A DNA stretch of 29,789 bases from J005 sp964613235 (GTDB taxonomy: Bacteria > Pseudomonadota > Zetaproteobacteria > Mariprofundales > Mariprofundaceae), in contig CAZTGM010000018.1 of assembly GCA_964613235.1 (NCBI GenBank), forward strand, positions 1 to 29,789. Reading direction: 5' to 3'. This document shows, piece after piece, positions 1-7,990 of the stretch (position 1 is the stretch's first letter; each line of letters opens with the position of its first letter). A program made the position numbers and the translations under genes. The notes under the pieces are model-generated. The model did not search any database. It was not told the DNA's origin and saw only the letters and a list, made by a program, of their open reading frames with translations.

Positions 1-63
1 AGGGCGGCGAACATTAGCGCCATGTTTCAGGGCGTCAACCGCTTTATGATGAAGCTTTCTTAA
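1..63 (+). CDS. C-terminal fragment of an unidentified protein
   Basis: Frame 1 is open from the window edge to a TAA at 61-63 and gives 20 residues ending in NRFMMKLS. The next gene converges on it, with its stop at 96, which fits the end of a plus-strand gene. The fragment is too short to assign a family. It could also be a chance open frame, so the call rests only on frame and layout. Confidence 0.45.
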   Translation, partial: RAANISAMFQGVNRFMMKLS

Positions 64-95
64 CCTTGGCTGGCTGTCTGGTAAAACGGGTGATC

Positions 96-1235
96 TCAGC
101 GCAAGCGGGTCGCCGACAGTCTGCGCCTGAATGCCGCCATATAATCCTGATAACGTGTTTCTCCCATGAAGATATCCGTCACCTTTTCGCAAATCCTGTC
201 GCCCTCCCGCTGCAACAACCAGCCCCGGGCTGCGCGCGAGGCATAGAAGAACCTCGCCAGCCTGCGGGCAGCCGCCAGCTCCGGCAACAGTCCGTCTGCC
301 AGGTCGTGTTCATAATACAACCGGCTGCGAGACACATCCAGCTGCCCCCGTATCAGGGCATCGGCCACCATGCCAGCACTGCCCAGGGCTGCCGAGATAC
401 CCTCGGCACTGAGCGGGTCGGCCAGCCCCGCCGCATCCCCCAACAAAAACACACGCCGGCGCACAAAACCACCGCGGCGCGGCCGCAGGGGAATCACATA
501 ACCATGCATGCTGATATTTGCAGGCGCCTTCAGCCCGAGCATCGCCAGATAATCGGCAAGCGCCTGCTTCAGTCTGATGCCCCTGCCTCTAGCGCCAAAA
601 ACCCCCAGCCCGATGCCCAGGTGGTCGCCCTTGGGAAATACCCAGCCATAGCCCCGTATCGGCAGATCGAAATCGAATCGCGCCGTATCCTCAAAATACC
701 GGTAATCTGCCGCCGATACGTCCAGCTCGCATTCCACTGCTGCTGCAAGCCAGTCATGCGCCGGCCAGCCGGCCAGTCGTGCCATCATGCTGCCAGCCCC
801 GTCGGCGGCAATCACCACGCGCGCGCGAACATCGTACGTAGCACTTTTCAGACAAATATCATGCTTATTAAAGTCCGCCTGTTCAACGGTAAAGTCCTGT
901 CGCAGATGAACGCCTGCCGCACATGCCTGCTCACACAGCCACTGATCGAATTCGCTGCGCATGACCATGGAAACGATCGGCTGCGTCCTGAAAGTACGAA
1001 ATGCCATGCCATTGGCAGCCAGCATGGCATTATGGCATTCACTGCGCACCACCGGAGCCATATCCTCCGCCAGCATTGTACGCGCCCGATGAACAATACC
1101 ACCACCACAGACCTTATGTCTGGGCATTGTTTGCTTCTCCAGCAATACCACGGACATACCACCTTGCGCCAGCATGGTTGCGGCCATGCTTCCGGCCGGC
1201 CCGGCACCAACCACGGCGACATCATGGCAGCCCAT
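96..1235 (-). CDS. Geranylgeranyl reductase family FAD-dependent oxidoreductase
   Basis: A 379-residue flavoprotein of the geranylgeranyl reductase (ChlP/BchP-like) family, which reduces isoprenoid double bonds with FAD. The N-terminal Rossmann dinucleotide motif GAGPAGS is at residues 10-16. The family KVCGGG motif is at 41-46, a GYGWVFPKGD segment at 195-204, and the second FAD-contacting motif GDAAGLADPLSAEG at 266-279. ATG at 1235 is preceded by a GGGA-type ribosome site and lies 11 bases after the tyrS stop, so the two are probably cotranscribed. The substrate cannot be told from sequence. Quinone side chains, archaeal-type lipids and plain hydroxylation are all possible for this family in non-phototrophs. 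No photosynthesis genes are nearby, so a chlorophyll role is unlikely. Confidence 0.88.
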   Translation of the reverse strand: MGCHDVAVVGAGPAGSMAATMLAQGGMSVVLLEKQTMPRHKVCGGGIVHRARTMLAEDMAPVVRSECHNAMLAANGMAFRTFRTQPIVSMVMRSEFDQWLCEQACAAGVHLRQDFTVEQADFNKHDICLKSATYDVRARVVIAADGAGSMMARLAGWPAHDWLAAAVECELDVSAADYRYFEDTARFDFDLPIRGYGWVFPKGDHLGIGLGVFGARGRGIRLKQALADYLAMLGLKAPANISMHGYVIPLRPRRGGFVRRRVFLLGDAAGLADPLSAEGISAALGSAGMVADALIRGQLDVSRSRLYYEHDLADGLLPELAAARRLARFFYASRAARGWLLQREGDRICEKVTDIFMGETRYQDYMAAFRRRLSATRLR

Positions 1236-1246
1236 CTTCCCGGCGC

Positions 1247-2437
1247 CTACTCCGTTACCGTCAGTTGCAGAAACCTGCGCTTGCCCAGTTTGATCAGATA
1301 GGGACCGCCCGGAAGCAGGTGATAATCCTTGTCCGTTACCTTTTCACCATCGATCGACAGGGCATTCTGCCTGATCATGCGTATGGCCTCGCCATTGGAT
1401 GCCGTCAGGCCGGCTGCGGTCAGTGCATGCACAATCCATAATGTTCCATCCTCCCCTGCCGCCAGTGCCAGCTCCGGCACATCATCCGGAATCTCCTTTC
1501 TGGCAAACTGCTGCTCGAATGCCTCACGCGCCTGCCGGCCGCTGCCGGCGCCATGAAAGCGTTCCACAATGTTTGCAGCCAGCTGTTTTTTCGCTTCCAT
1601 CGGATGCATGGCGCGAACATCGTCCAGATTTACATCGGTCAGCAGTTCATAGTATTTCAGCATCAGCTCGTCACTGACTGACATCAGCTTGCCGAACTGC
1701 TCTTTCGCCAGCTCGGCCACGCCGACATAATTGTTCAGCGACTTGGACATCTTGTTCACTCCGTCCAGCCCTTCCAGCAGCGGCATGGTCAGAATCACCT
1801 GCGGCGCCTTGCCATAGGCCTCCTGCAACTGACGGCCCATAAGCAGATTAAACTTCTGGTCGTTGCCGCCCACCTCGACATCCGCATCCAGCGCCACCGA
1901 GTCATAACCCTGGATCAGTGGATAGAGGAATTCATGCAAGGCAATCGGCTGCCCGCCCCTGTAGCGCTTCTCGAAGTCATCACGCTCCAGCATACGCGCC
2001 ACGGTCGCCTTGCCGGCAATGCGAATCAAATCCGCCGCCGTCAGATGATTGAGCCATTCGGAATTGAAACACACTTCCGTCTGCGCCGGATCGAGAATCC
2101 TGAACACCTGCTCCTTGTACGTTTCCGCATTGGCCAGCACCTCCTCATGGGTCAGCGGCGGCCGCGTTTCGTTCTTGCCGGTCGGATCACCAATCATGCC
2201 GGTGAAATCACCGATCAGGAATACCACCTGATGCCCGCACAACTGAAACTGCCGCAGTTTCTCCAGCAATACCGTATGCCCCAGATGCAAATCCGGCGCA
2301 GTCGGATCAAAGCCGGCCTTGACCCTGAGCGGACGCCCTTCCCTGGCCGCCAGCTGCAACTTCGCCTCCAGCCCGCCATGAGGCAGAATCTCTACCGTGC
2401 CCCGGGCCAATCGTTCAATCTGTTCGCTTATGTTCAT
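1247..2437 (-). CDS. tyrS: Tyrosine--tRNA ligase
   Basis: Charges tRNA-Tyr with tyrosine in the cytoplasm (class I aminoacyl-tRNA synthetase). From the start chosen it has 396 residues, with the HIGH-type signature HLGH at 51-54, KMSKS at 229-233, and a C-terminal S4-like RNA-binding segment in the last 60 or so residues. The open frame extends 18 codons further upstream. ATG 2437 is preferred because GAGGTGA lies five bases before it and the product then starts MNISEQIERL, like known TyrRS proteins. The spacing and length resemble the proteobacterial TyrZ-type enzyme. The reductase gene follows after 11 bases. anmK lies across a divergent gene, and a tyrS-anmK neighbourhood is also known in pseudomonads. 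Confidence 0.96.
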   Translation of the reverse strand: MNISEQIERLARGTVEILPHGGLEAKLQLAAREGRPLRVKAGFDPTAPDLHLGHTVLLEKLRQFQLCGHQVVFLIGDFTGMIGDPTGKNETRPPLTHEEVLANAETYKEQVFRILDPAQTEVCFNSEWLNHLTAADLIRIAGKATVARMLERDDFEKRYRGGQPIALHEFLYPLIQGYDSVALDADVEVGGNDQKFNLLMGRQLQEAYGKAPQVILTMPLLEGLDGVNKMSKSLNNYVGVAELAKEQFGKLMSVSDELMLKYYELLTDVNLDDVRAMHPMEAKKQLAANIVERFHGAGSGRQAREAFEQQFARKEIPDDVPELALAAGEDGTLWIVHALTAAGLTASNGEAIRMIRQNALSIDGEKVTDKDYHLLPGGPYLIKLGKRRFLQLTVTE

Positions 2438-2496
2438 GCTCACCTCGAAAAGTGTCCGAATCATGGCAAAATCGAGCGTCGGCATCCACATATCAC

Positions 2497-2546
2497 TTGA
2501 ACGCCCGCATATGATGCCCCTACAATAGGCAGAGTTCTGCTATAAT
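2497..2546 (+). promoter_or_regulatory. Sigma-70-type promoter region for the 2568 gene
   Basis: TTGAAC (2497-2502) and TACAAT (2521-2526) are separated by 18 bases. A perfect TATAAT (2541-2546) lies just downstream without a good -35 box. Either could start transcription of the gene at 2568, whose ribosome site AAGGAG is at 2556-2561. The tyrS gene diverges on the other side, and I saw no clear minus-strand promoter. Confidence 0.55.
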
Positions 2547-2567
2547 GGTGTCACAAAGGAGTATCCC

Positions 2568-3176
2568 ATGACCGACAAGGACAACACTGAAACAACCAGT
2601 GAAACCCCGACAGAAAATAAAACCGTTAAAACATCATTCTGCGCCGGTGCAGGATGCAATCATCTGCCGCTGATCGTTGCCTTCATTGCGCTGCTGCTGG
2701 CGGCTTTCGCCATCATCAGCAACCAGAGCAATGTTTCGTCCGGCGCCCTTGAAACGCGCCTGCAACAACTGGACGACCGGCTGACAGGCATCAACCAGCG
2801 CATCGACAGCATGGAAATCGATGTTGCCAGCAATCGGGAAAACCTTGTCAAAAACCAGCTGAAGAAACTGCTCATCAATATCCAGGAGATTTCCTCCATG
2901 GCTGCAGAAGAGACGCGTCGCCAGCTGGCGCAGGTTGAATCCCTGCTGCAGGACATCACCAGACCGGCATCAGAAGAACCCACAGCACCTGAGGTCGCAC
3001 CCGCAGCCGAACAGGCAGCTCCTGCAGATAACAGCACAACAGCAGAGCCGGAGGGCAGTGGTAATGCCGATAACACGGATATCCCTTCCGTTGAATTACA
3101 GGCGCCCGATAATATGCCCGGCAACACTGAAACGACCACGCCGGCTGAAGCGGCCACCAGCGGCAACGCCCTGTAG
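2568..3176 (+). CDS. Unknown membrane-anchored coiled-coil protein with a disordered acidic tail
   Basis: Not recognised. The 202-residue product has a polar N-terminus rich in Thr and Glu, including a SFCAGAGC segment at about 25-32. One hydrophobic helix (about 34-52, LPLIVAFIALLLAAF) follows, then a Leu/Gln/Asp-rich stretch (about 60-128) that looks like a coiled coil, and finally 75 or so residues dominated by Ala, Pro, Glu, Thr and Asn that should be disordered. The likely topology is a single-pass inner-membrane protein with the coil and tail in the periplasm; this is inferred. ATG 2568 has AAGGAG six bases upstream. The gene is monocistronic: it has its own promoter and a strong terminator directly after it. 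HemX-like proteins share the helix-plus-coil plan but I see no sequence hallmark of them. Confidence 0.85.
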   Translation: MTDKDNTETTSETPTENKTVKTSFCAGAGCNHLPLIVAFIALLLAAFAIISNQSNVSSGALETRLQQLDDRLTGINQRIDSMEIDVASNRENLVKNQLKKLLINIQEISSMAAEETRRQLAQVESLLQDITRPASEEPTAPEVAPAAEQAAPADNSTTAEPEGSGNADNTDIPSVELQAPDNMPGNTETTTPAEAATSGNAL

Positions 3177-3212
3177 AGCGCGTCGCTGATTCTGCTTTCC
3201 CCGCCTCCCTCT

Positions 3213-3249
3213 CACGGCAATATGTCTGACCATATTGCCGTGATTTTTT
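3213..3249 (+). terminator. Strong intrinsic terminator
   Basis: A perfect 12-base stem, CACGGCAATATG (3213-3224) with CATATTGCCGTG (3231-3242), has a six-base loop and is followed by ATTTTTT (3243-3249). It ends the gene at 2568-3176. Its T-tract stops only 16 bases before the anmK start codon. Confidence 0.92.
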
Positions 3250-3265
3250 GCAGCTGGTGGCAATC

Positions 3266-4411
3266 ATGAACCTCTGTTTTCTGGGCATCATGTCCGGCAC
3301 CTCATGCGACGGTATCGATGTCGCCATCATGGATCTGTATCAGCAACCGCAATTGCTCCACTTTCAGGAATATCCGATGCCGGCGGATATTCGCCGACGC
3401 TTGTTGCGACTGATGCAGGATGATATCTCCGGCATCGATGACATGGGTGAAATCCATCGCCTGCTGGGCATGGCCTATGCCCGGGCCGTCGCAACCACCC
3501 TTGATCAGGCCGGCATCCACACCGGGGACATCGCCGCCATCGGCTGTCATGGACAGACCATTCGCCACCGACCGGATGCAACGCCTCCGTTCACATTACA
3601 GCTCGGCTGCGCTGCCACACTGGCCGAACAGACCGGCATTACCACCATTTCGGACTTCCGCAGCCGTGACATTGCAGCCGGCGGCTGCGGCGCCCCCCTG
3701 GTGCCATTTGCCCATCAACAACTGTTTGCTTCATCGACGCGCAATACCGCCGTGCTCAATATCGGCGGCATTGCCAATATCACCTGGCTGGGCGCGGATG
3801 GCGACGTTACCGGTTTCGATTGCGGACCGGGCAATATGATTATGGACGGATTGATGCACAGCATCAGCAACGGGCGGTATGCATTCGACCGTGACGGTGC
3901 CATGGCCGCCGCAGGCCGGATCTGCGAATCACTGCTTGCCGAAATGATGCAGCATCCTTTCATTCACCGTGCACCGCCCAAATCCACAGGGCGCGAAGAT
4001 TTCAGCCAGGCCGTAGTCCGGCGCATCATGAGCTGGCCCGATATTTCCGACGCCGACCGCATGGCCACGGCCTGCGCGCTTACGGTGCAAAGCATCATCG
4101 TCGGCTGCACCTTCCTGCCGGCCAGACCTGCGCGCTGGCTGGTTTGCGGCGGTGGCGCACGCAATCGATACCTGATGCAACAACTGATGCTGGCGCTGCC
4201 TGCCGATGTACAGACAACGGCTGCGGCAGACATGCCCCCCCAGGCCGTGGAGGCTGCCTGTTTTGCCATGCTGGCGAAACAGACCCTGCTGGGTGAGCCC
4301 AATACCCTTGCGGCCGTTACCGGAGCCGATCATGCCGTGTGTGGCGGCAATATCACGCCCGGCCTCAACTGGCACAGGCTGCTGCAGGATATTCCCCACT
4401 GGACCCGCTGA
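3266..4411 (+). CDS. anmK: Anhydro-N-acetylmuramic acid kinase
   Basis: Converts 1,6-anhydro-MurNAc from peptidoglycan turnover to MurNAc-6-phosphate in the cytoplasm, using ATP and water. The 381-residue product opens with the family ATP-binding signature MSGTSCDGID (9-18) and carries IGCHGQTIRH, the FDCGPGNMIMD segment and a late VCGGGARN motif, all typical of AnmK (about 370 residues). A TTG six codons upstream is open but lies in the terminator T-tract, so ATG 3266 is chosen. Its ribosome site is weak (GGTGG). The CTG-initiated membrane protein overlaps its 3' end by 13 bases. AmpD, which acts in the same recycling route, is also in this window (24984) but not in the same operon. Confidence 0.96.
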   Translation: MNLCFLGIMSGTSCDGIDVAIMDLYQQPQLLHFQEYPMPADIRRRLLRLMQDDISGIDDMGEIHRLLGMAYARAVATTLDQAGIHTGDIAAIGCHGQTIRHRPDATPPFTLQLGCAATLAEQTGITTISDFRSRDIAAGGCGAPLVPFAHQQLFASSTRNTAVLNIGGIANITWLGADGDVTGFDCGPGNMIMDGLMHSISNGRYAFDRDGAMAAAGRICESLLAEMMQHPFIHRAPPKSTGREDFSQAVVRRIMSWPDISDADRMATACALTVQSIIVGCTFLPARPARWLVCGGGARNRYLMQQLMLALPADVQTTAAADMPPQAVEAACFAMLAKQTLLGEPNTLAAVTGADHAVCGGNITPGLNWHRLLQDIPHWTR

Positions 4412-5382
4412 CCCATGCCCTCTCCGGCGCGGCTCTGGCCCGCGCCGTATCAAAGCAACCATTGCCCCGGAGACAGTTTATCCTGCTGGTCCTGCTGACC
4501 ATGGCACCGGATATCGATATTCTGCTGCGCCTGATTTCCGATACATTCTATCTGCAACATCACCGCGGCATCACCCATTCGCTGCTGATGTTGCCATTAT
4601 GGTGCTGGCTGATCGCAGCCCTGCTGCGCCGACGGCACAGTACCATTCCTGCATGGTGGATCGGCGCGGCGCTGCTACTGCATATCATACTGGATATGAT
4701 CACCTCATTCGGCACAATGATTCTGGCACCTGTCTCCGACTGGCGCGCTACGCTGGATCTGGTGTTTATTATCGACCCGCTGTTTACCGCCTGCCTGCTG
4801 CTGCCATTGCTGTGCGGCCTGTTATGGCGCAAACATGTCCGGCATTTCGCCATCATGGCCCTGTTACTGATGAGCACCTATCTCGGCATAACCGCCTGTC
4901 TGCATCAACAGGCGCTGGACCTTGTGCGAGAGAGGCACCCTGCAGCCAGCGATATCATTGCCCTGCCGCTGCCGTTCTCGCCGTTTCACTGGCAGTTAAT
5001 AGCCCGCTATGCCAATCATTATCGCCGCAGTTTCGTCGACCTGTGGCCTGCCTTTATCGGCAGCGGCGCCTTCTTTTCATCATCGTTCATAGCGAAATAC
5101 GGTGGTGACATCCCCCGCATCGGGACTATGCAGTGGCAAAGGCTTCCGGCCATGGAGGCTGTCGCGCTGCCAGCAAACACTCCCGGTATCAGCTTCTACC
5201 GCTGGTTTGCCCGCTTCCCGGTGTTACTGTCCGCCGATGCTCAACAACTTGAATTCGGCGATCTGCGTTTCGGTGCAGGCGTGCCCGGCGTCACATCGCC
5301 TTTTCGCCTGCGTGTAAAAACCGGAACACAACCCAAAGCCTGGCTGATATGGCGCGGCGAGCACGGCAGCGAATTACACTGA
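4399..5382 (+). CDS. YdjM-type (DUF457) membrane-bound metal-dependent hydrolase, probable CTG start
   Basis: A polytopic inner-membrane protein of the YdjM/DUF457 family, annotated as metal-dependent hydrolases of unknown substrate. The conserved N-terminus DPLTHALSGA is present at residues 2-11, then APDID (36-40) and HHRGITHSLL (54-63), the expected metal-ligand motifs. Several hydrophobic helices follow to about residue 170, then a soluble C-terminal part. The family nearly always begins MDPLTHAL. Here the matching codon is CTG at 4399, with an AGGA ribosome site (4386-4389) nine bases before it. The only upstream in-frame ATG (4339) would add 20 unrelated residues inside anmK, and downstream ATGs lose the motif. 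The gene overlaps anmK by 13 bases and yceF tail to tail by 9. Confidence 0.85.
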   Translation: MDPLTHALSGAALARAVSKQPLPRRQFILLVLLTMAPDIDILLRLISDTFYLQHHRGITHSLLMLPLWCWLIAALLRRRHSTIPAWWIGAALLLHIILDMITSFGTMILAPVSDWRATLDLVFIIDPLFTACLLLPLLCGLLWRKHVRHFAIMALLLMSTYLGITACLHQQALDLVRERHPAASDIIALPLPFSPFHWQLIARYANHYRRSFVDLWPAFIGSGAFFSSSFIAKYGGDIPRIGTMQWQRLPAMEAVALPANTPGISFYRWFARFPVLLSADAQQLEFGDLRFGAGVPGVTSPFRLRVKTGTQPKAWLIWRGEHGSELH

Positions 5383-5946
5383 ACCCGTCCACAAGGGCTG
5401 CAACCACTGACTCAAACGGATCAGCGGCAAGCCAATCAATGCCGTCGGATCATCACCTTCCATGCGCTCCAGCAGGGCAATGCCCAGTGACTCCGACCTG
5501 AAGCTTCCCGCACAATCCAACGGCATGTCCCGTGCAATGTAACGGACGATCTCCGCATTATCGAGTGAGCGAAAATACACATGATACCATTCCAGTGCAT
5601 AATGCATCTCCTCCCCGCGCAACACGGCCAGCCCGGTCAGAAAGCTGACCTTGCGGCCGGCAACAGCGCGCAACTGACGCATGGCCCGCGGCACACTGCC
5701 CGGCTTGCCCAGCAACTGATGACCGCAAACGGCCAGCTGGTCGGAAGCAATCACAGTGGCTGCGGGATATTGCTGCAACACCGAACGTCCCTTGCCCAGC
5801 GTATTCTCACGCACCAGTTGCTCAATGCCCTGCGTGGCATCGCAGGATTCCTCGAAATGCGGCGCCACCTGTCGAAATGGCAACCCCAGTCGCTGTAGTA
5901 ATTGCCGCCGATATGCCGATGTCGAGGCCAGTATCAACTCAGACAT
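5374..5946 (-). CDS. yceF: Maf-family nucleotide pyrophosphatase, YceF type
   Basis: A 190-residue house-cleaning pyrophosphatase. The N-terminus LILASTSAYRRQLLQRLGLPF matches the YceF subgroup (7-methyl-GTP pyrophosphatase in E. coli), with HFEE at 30-33 and the catalytic SDQ at 68-70. Near the end, GIALLERMEGDDPTALIGLP is a typical C-terminal Maf signature. Assignment to YceF rather than YhdE (dTTP/UTP) rests on resemblance of these motifs. There is no clear ribosome site before ATG 5946. The start overlaps the stop of the preceding membrane protein by eight bases, so translation is probably coupled. It is the last gene of the zapD-yacG cluster. Confidence 0.9.
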   Translation of the reverse strand: MSELILASTSAYRRQLLQRLGLPFRQVAPHFEESCDATQGIEQLVRENTLGKGRSVLQQYPAATVIASDQLAVCGHQLLGKPGSVPRAMRQLRAVAGRKVSFLTGLAVLRGEEMHYALEWYHVYFRSLDNAEIVRYIARDMPLDCAGSFRSESLGIALLERMEGDDPTALIGLPLIRLSQWLQPLWTGSV

Positions 5947-6412
5947 GCATAAGCACGGTCAGCCAGACGAACATGCCTGCCGCCAGTATGGTATCGCGCC
6001 ACCATGCCGGCCACAGCCACCATTGCTGCTCACCCCGCCACAAATACATGGCCGAACGCAGCGCATGCAGGGCAAAAGCCAGTGCAATCAGCCAGGCTCC
6101 GTGCCGCTGCTGAACGGCCAGCAAAATCCAGAAACTGCCGCCAACCACCCAGGCCGACACCAGCACCACTGAAAGTGAATTGTTGCGATAAAATAATACG
6201 GAATCGGCAGTGATTGCACTGATCAGCAAGGTTGACGCTGCCACCATCCACAACAGGGAAAAATCAACTCCGGCATTCAGCCCGCCCTGTTGCAGCCAGA
6301 TAGCCGGCCAGAGCAACACAGGCATGGCCATGGCAAGACAGATCGTGCCATACACCTGGATATGGGCATGCCTATCGTGTGACGCGCGCGAAACCTCCGC
6401 CTCAAAACTCAT
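5939..6412 (-). CDS. Unknown small multi-span membrane protein
   Basis: Not recognised. From ATG 6412 it has 157 residues. After a polar N-terminus of about 18 residues (MSFEAEVSRASHDRHAH) come four or five hydrophobic segments, near 20-40, 52-68, 82-102, 107-122 and 140-156. The region between the last two is very rich in Trp and Arg. It sits between yacG (11-base overlap) and yceF (8-base overlap), so it is translated in the same operon. There is no Shine-Dalgarno sequence at ATG 6412; coupling to yacG is the likely route. Starts 15 and 25 codons upstream are open but would lie deep within yacG. It could be the membrane partner of the ABC-like ATPase in this operon, but that is speculation. 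Confidence 0.8.
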   Translation of the reverse strand: MSFEAEVSRASHDRHAHIQVYGTICLAMAMPVLLWPAIWLQQGGLNAGVDFSLLWMVAASTLLISAITADSVLFYRNNSLSVVLVSAWVVGGSFWILLAVQQRHGAWLIALAFALHALRSAMYLWRGEQQWWLWPAWWRDTILAAGMFVWLTVLMHV

Positions 6413-6575
6413 GCGGATGATCAAATGAATCAGGCACAGGCTCGCCGGGCACTGCATAATCCCCGGCAGCCCATTTGCCGAGGTCAATCAGGCGACAGCG
6501 CTCGCTGCAGAAAGGAAAGTCCGGCTGCTCCCGTTCGACCTCCTTACGACAAATCGGACAACGAAACATCGCCAT
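6402..6575 (-). CDS. yacG: DNA gyrase inhibitor YacG (zinc protein)
   Basis: A 57-residue zinc-finger protein. Cys6 and Cys9 (CPIC) with Cys23 and Cys27 (CSERC) form the zinc site. The following residues LIDLGKWAAGDYAVPG are the family signature. In E. coli YacG binds GyrB and blocks gyrase DNA binding. The open frame runs 43 codons upstream into zapD, but the zinc finger begins directly after MAMF. ATG 6575 has GGTGG six bases ahead, and ATG 6569 is an alternative. The zapD stop is one base upstream. The zapD-yacG order is the classic one in gamma- and betaproteobacteria. Confidence 0.94.
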   Translation of the reverse strand: MAMFRCPICRKEVEREQPDFPFCSERCRLIDLGKWAAGDYAVPGEPVPDSFDHPHEF

Positions 6576-6576
6576 C

Positions 6577-7353
6577 TCAGGCCACCGGCACCAGCATATA
6601 GGCATAATCAATAGCATCACTGACATCCATCGCCGGCTCGAGCGGCGGCCATTTCTGGAAACGAATACGAATGGCCAGGTGATTGCCGGACATATCAGGA
6701 ACAACCCCTGCTGCCACCTGTTCGACAGGAATGCCTATTACCAGCAGGCCATACTGATGCTGACGGTCCGGCGTGATCTTGTCAGACCCTTCATGGGCTG
6801 TGCGATATTGCCATTGCACATAATCATTCAGCATATCGTTCATATCGGCTATGGTTTCATACAGGGGCTGCAACGCCTTGCGCAGGGTTTCCGTACGTTC
6901 ATGGTGCATCGTCCACATGGCAGGCAAACTCTGCGGCAGGCAACGCCTGTGGCCCAGCAGGTCCTGCTTTTTTTGTGCATTAAAATAATTGACCAGTAAC
7001 GCATCCTGCGCCAGATCATTCTGGGCTGATGACAAGCCGCCCTGCAATGATGCCATATGCCCTTCGATACGATTGCTGGCACTGCGTATCGAATCACAAA
7101 ACTCGGGGTGTTCCTGCGCCAGCCTGACCAGTTCCTCCTGCATCACACCCAGGATAGCGACAATTTCAGACGTCGCCGTTTTACGTCCCAGATCACCCAG
7201 CAGGGATGCCCGCAAATCACATGCTGCATGCAGCCATGCATAATAATCCCCGTTCACTCTAGCCTGTTCAAGGCATTGAATAGCATCGCGCACATCAAGA
7301 AATGATTGCATGCGGGCATTCAATGCAAATGAGAACCGAACCATTTCACTCAC
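6577..7353 (-). CDS. zapD: Cell division protein ZapD (GTG start)
   Basis: A 258-residue ZapD (YacF, DUF1342) protein, which bundles FtsZ filaments at the division ring. The full-length match includes the start VRFSFALNARMQSFLDVRDAI, a largely helical N-terminal domain and the C-terminal beta-rich part ending DAIDYAYMLVPVA. The start is GTG 7353, because GGGGGAGG (7361-7368) lies six bases before it, whereas ATG 7344 would be 15 bases away. It overlaps the stop of the ABC-like ATPase by eight bases. In E. coli coaE precedes zapD; here the ATPase replaces it. Confidence 0.95.
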   Translation of the reverse strand: MSEMVRFSFALNARMQSFLDVRDAIQCLEQARVNGDYYAWLHAACDLRASLLGDLGRKTATSEIVAILGVMQEELVRLAQEHPEFCDSIRSASNRIEGHMASLQGGLSSAQNDLAQDALLVNYFNAQKKQDLLGHRRCLPQSLPAMWTMHHERTETLRKALQPLYETIADMNDMLNDYVQWQYRTAHEGSDKITPDRQHQYGLLVIGIPVEQVAAGVVPDMSGNHLAIRIRFQKWPPLEPAMDVSDAIDYAYMLVPVA

Positions 7354-7978
7354 TCATTGCCTCCCCCGGTACAGGCCATGCGCCTTTTGCCGCAATATGC
7401 CACAGGCGCATCCGGTCACAGGGCCAATCCTGCCACCGATTACAGGCCACCACCATCATGCAGCGCGAACGTTCCAGCCAGGCCAGTATATCCTGCTGCA
7501 GCAATGCGGCATCATCAGGGGTTAATGCCGCCACCGGGTTGTCGATCAGCGCCAGACAAGGCTGAACCAGCTCCATGGCAGCCAGCGAAAGGCGCACGCA
7601 TTCCGTGCGATTCAGCGACTGCAACGTCGTTTCCAGCCGAACATGCCCCAGTCGCCAGTTCTGCAGCAGTTCAAGGAGCATATCATCGGCAGGCATATGT
7701 GGCAGACCGAACGTCAGCTCTTCCCGTACCGACTGTCCCAGCCACAGGGGCGGCCAGCAGTCCGTATGCAGGCGTACGGCAAACATATCATCGGCATCCG
7801 GCCAGCATTGGCCGCCATATTGTATCGAGATGTCTTCAGGCACTGTTTCCAGCCCGGCGAGAAGGCGAAGATAGTGCGTTTTGCCACAGCCCACAGAACC
7901 TGTCAGCAACGCCGCCTCACCGGCAAATAACGACAAATGCCGATCACCATGACGAATAACGAGAGGGGACTCAGACAT
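7346..7978 (-). CDS. Degenerate ABC-type ATPase domain protein
   Basis: A 210-residue stand-alone ABC nucleotide-binding domain, close in size to CcmA-type ATPases. Walker A is intact (GSVGCGKT, 27-34, followed by HYLRLLAGL). The Walker B strand LALID is at 142-146. The other catalytic motifs are altered. The signature loop reads LNRTE (122-126) instead of LSGGQ. The residue after the Walker B Asp is Asn147 rather than Glu. The D-loop reads ALTP (no Asp). The H-loop strand ends VVACN with no His. Nucleotide binding is plausible, while hydrolysis in the usual way looks lost; this is inference from motifs. No ribosome site precedes ATG 7978, which is 12 bases after the tRNA-Gly CCA end. zapD overlaps its 3' end. 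No obvious permease partner is present except perhaps the small membrane protein at 5939. Confidence 0.85.
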   Translation of the reverse strand: MSESPLVIRHGDRHLSLFAGEAALLTGSVGCGKTHYLRLLAGLETVPEDISIQYGGQCWPDADDMFAVRLHTDCWPPLWLGQSVREELTFGLPHMPADDMLLELLQNWRLGHVRLETTLQSLNRTECVRLSLAAMELVQPCLALIDNPVAALTPDDAALLQQDILAWLERSRCMMVVACNRWQDWPCDRMRLWHIAAKGAWPVPGEAMSE

Positions 7979-7990
7979 AAAGCAACCGTA

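Noticed and set aside
66..1301. Long plus-strand frame (411 codons) opposite the reductase gene
   Set aside because: The minus-strand frame carries clear FAD and family motifs; the plus frame is Arg/His/Gln-rich with no recognisable domain and is a shadow.
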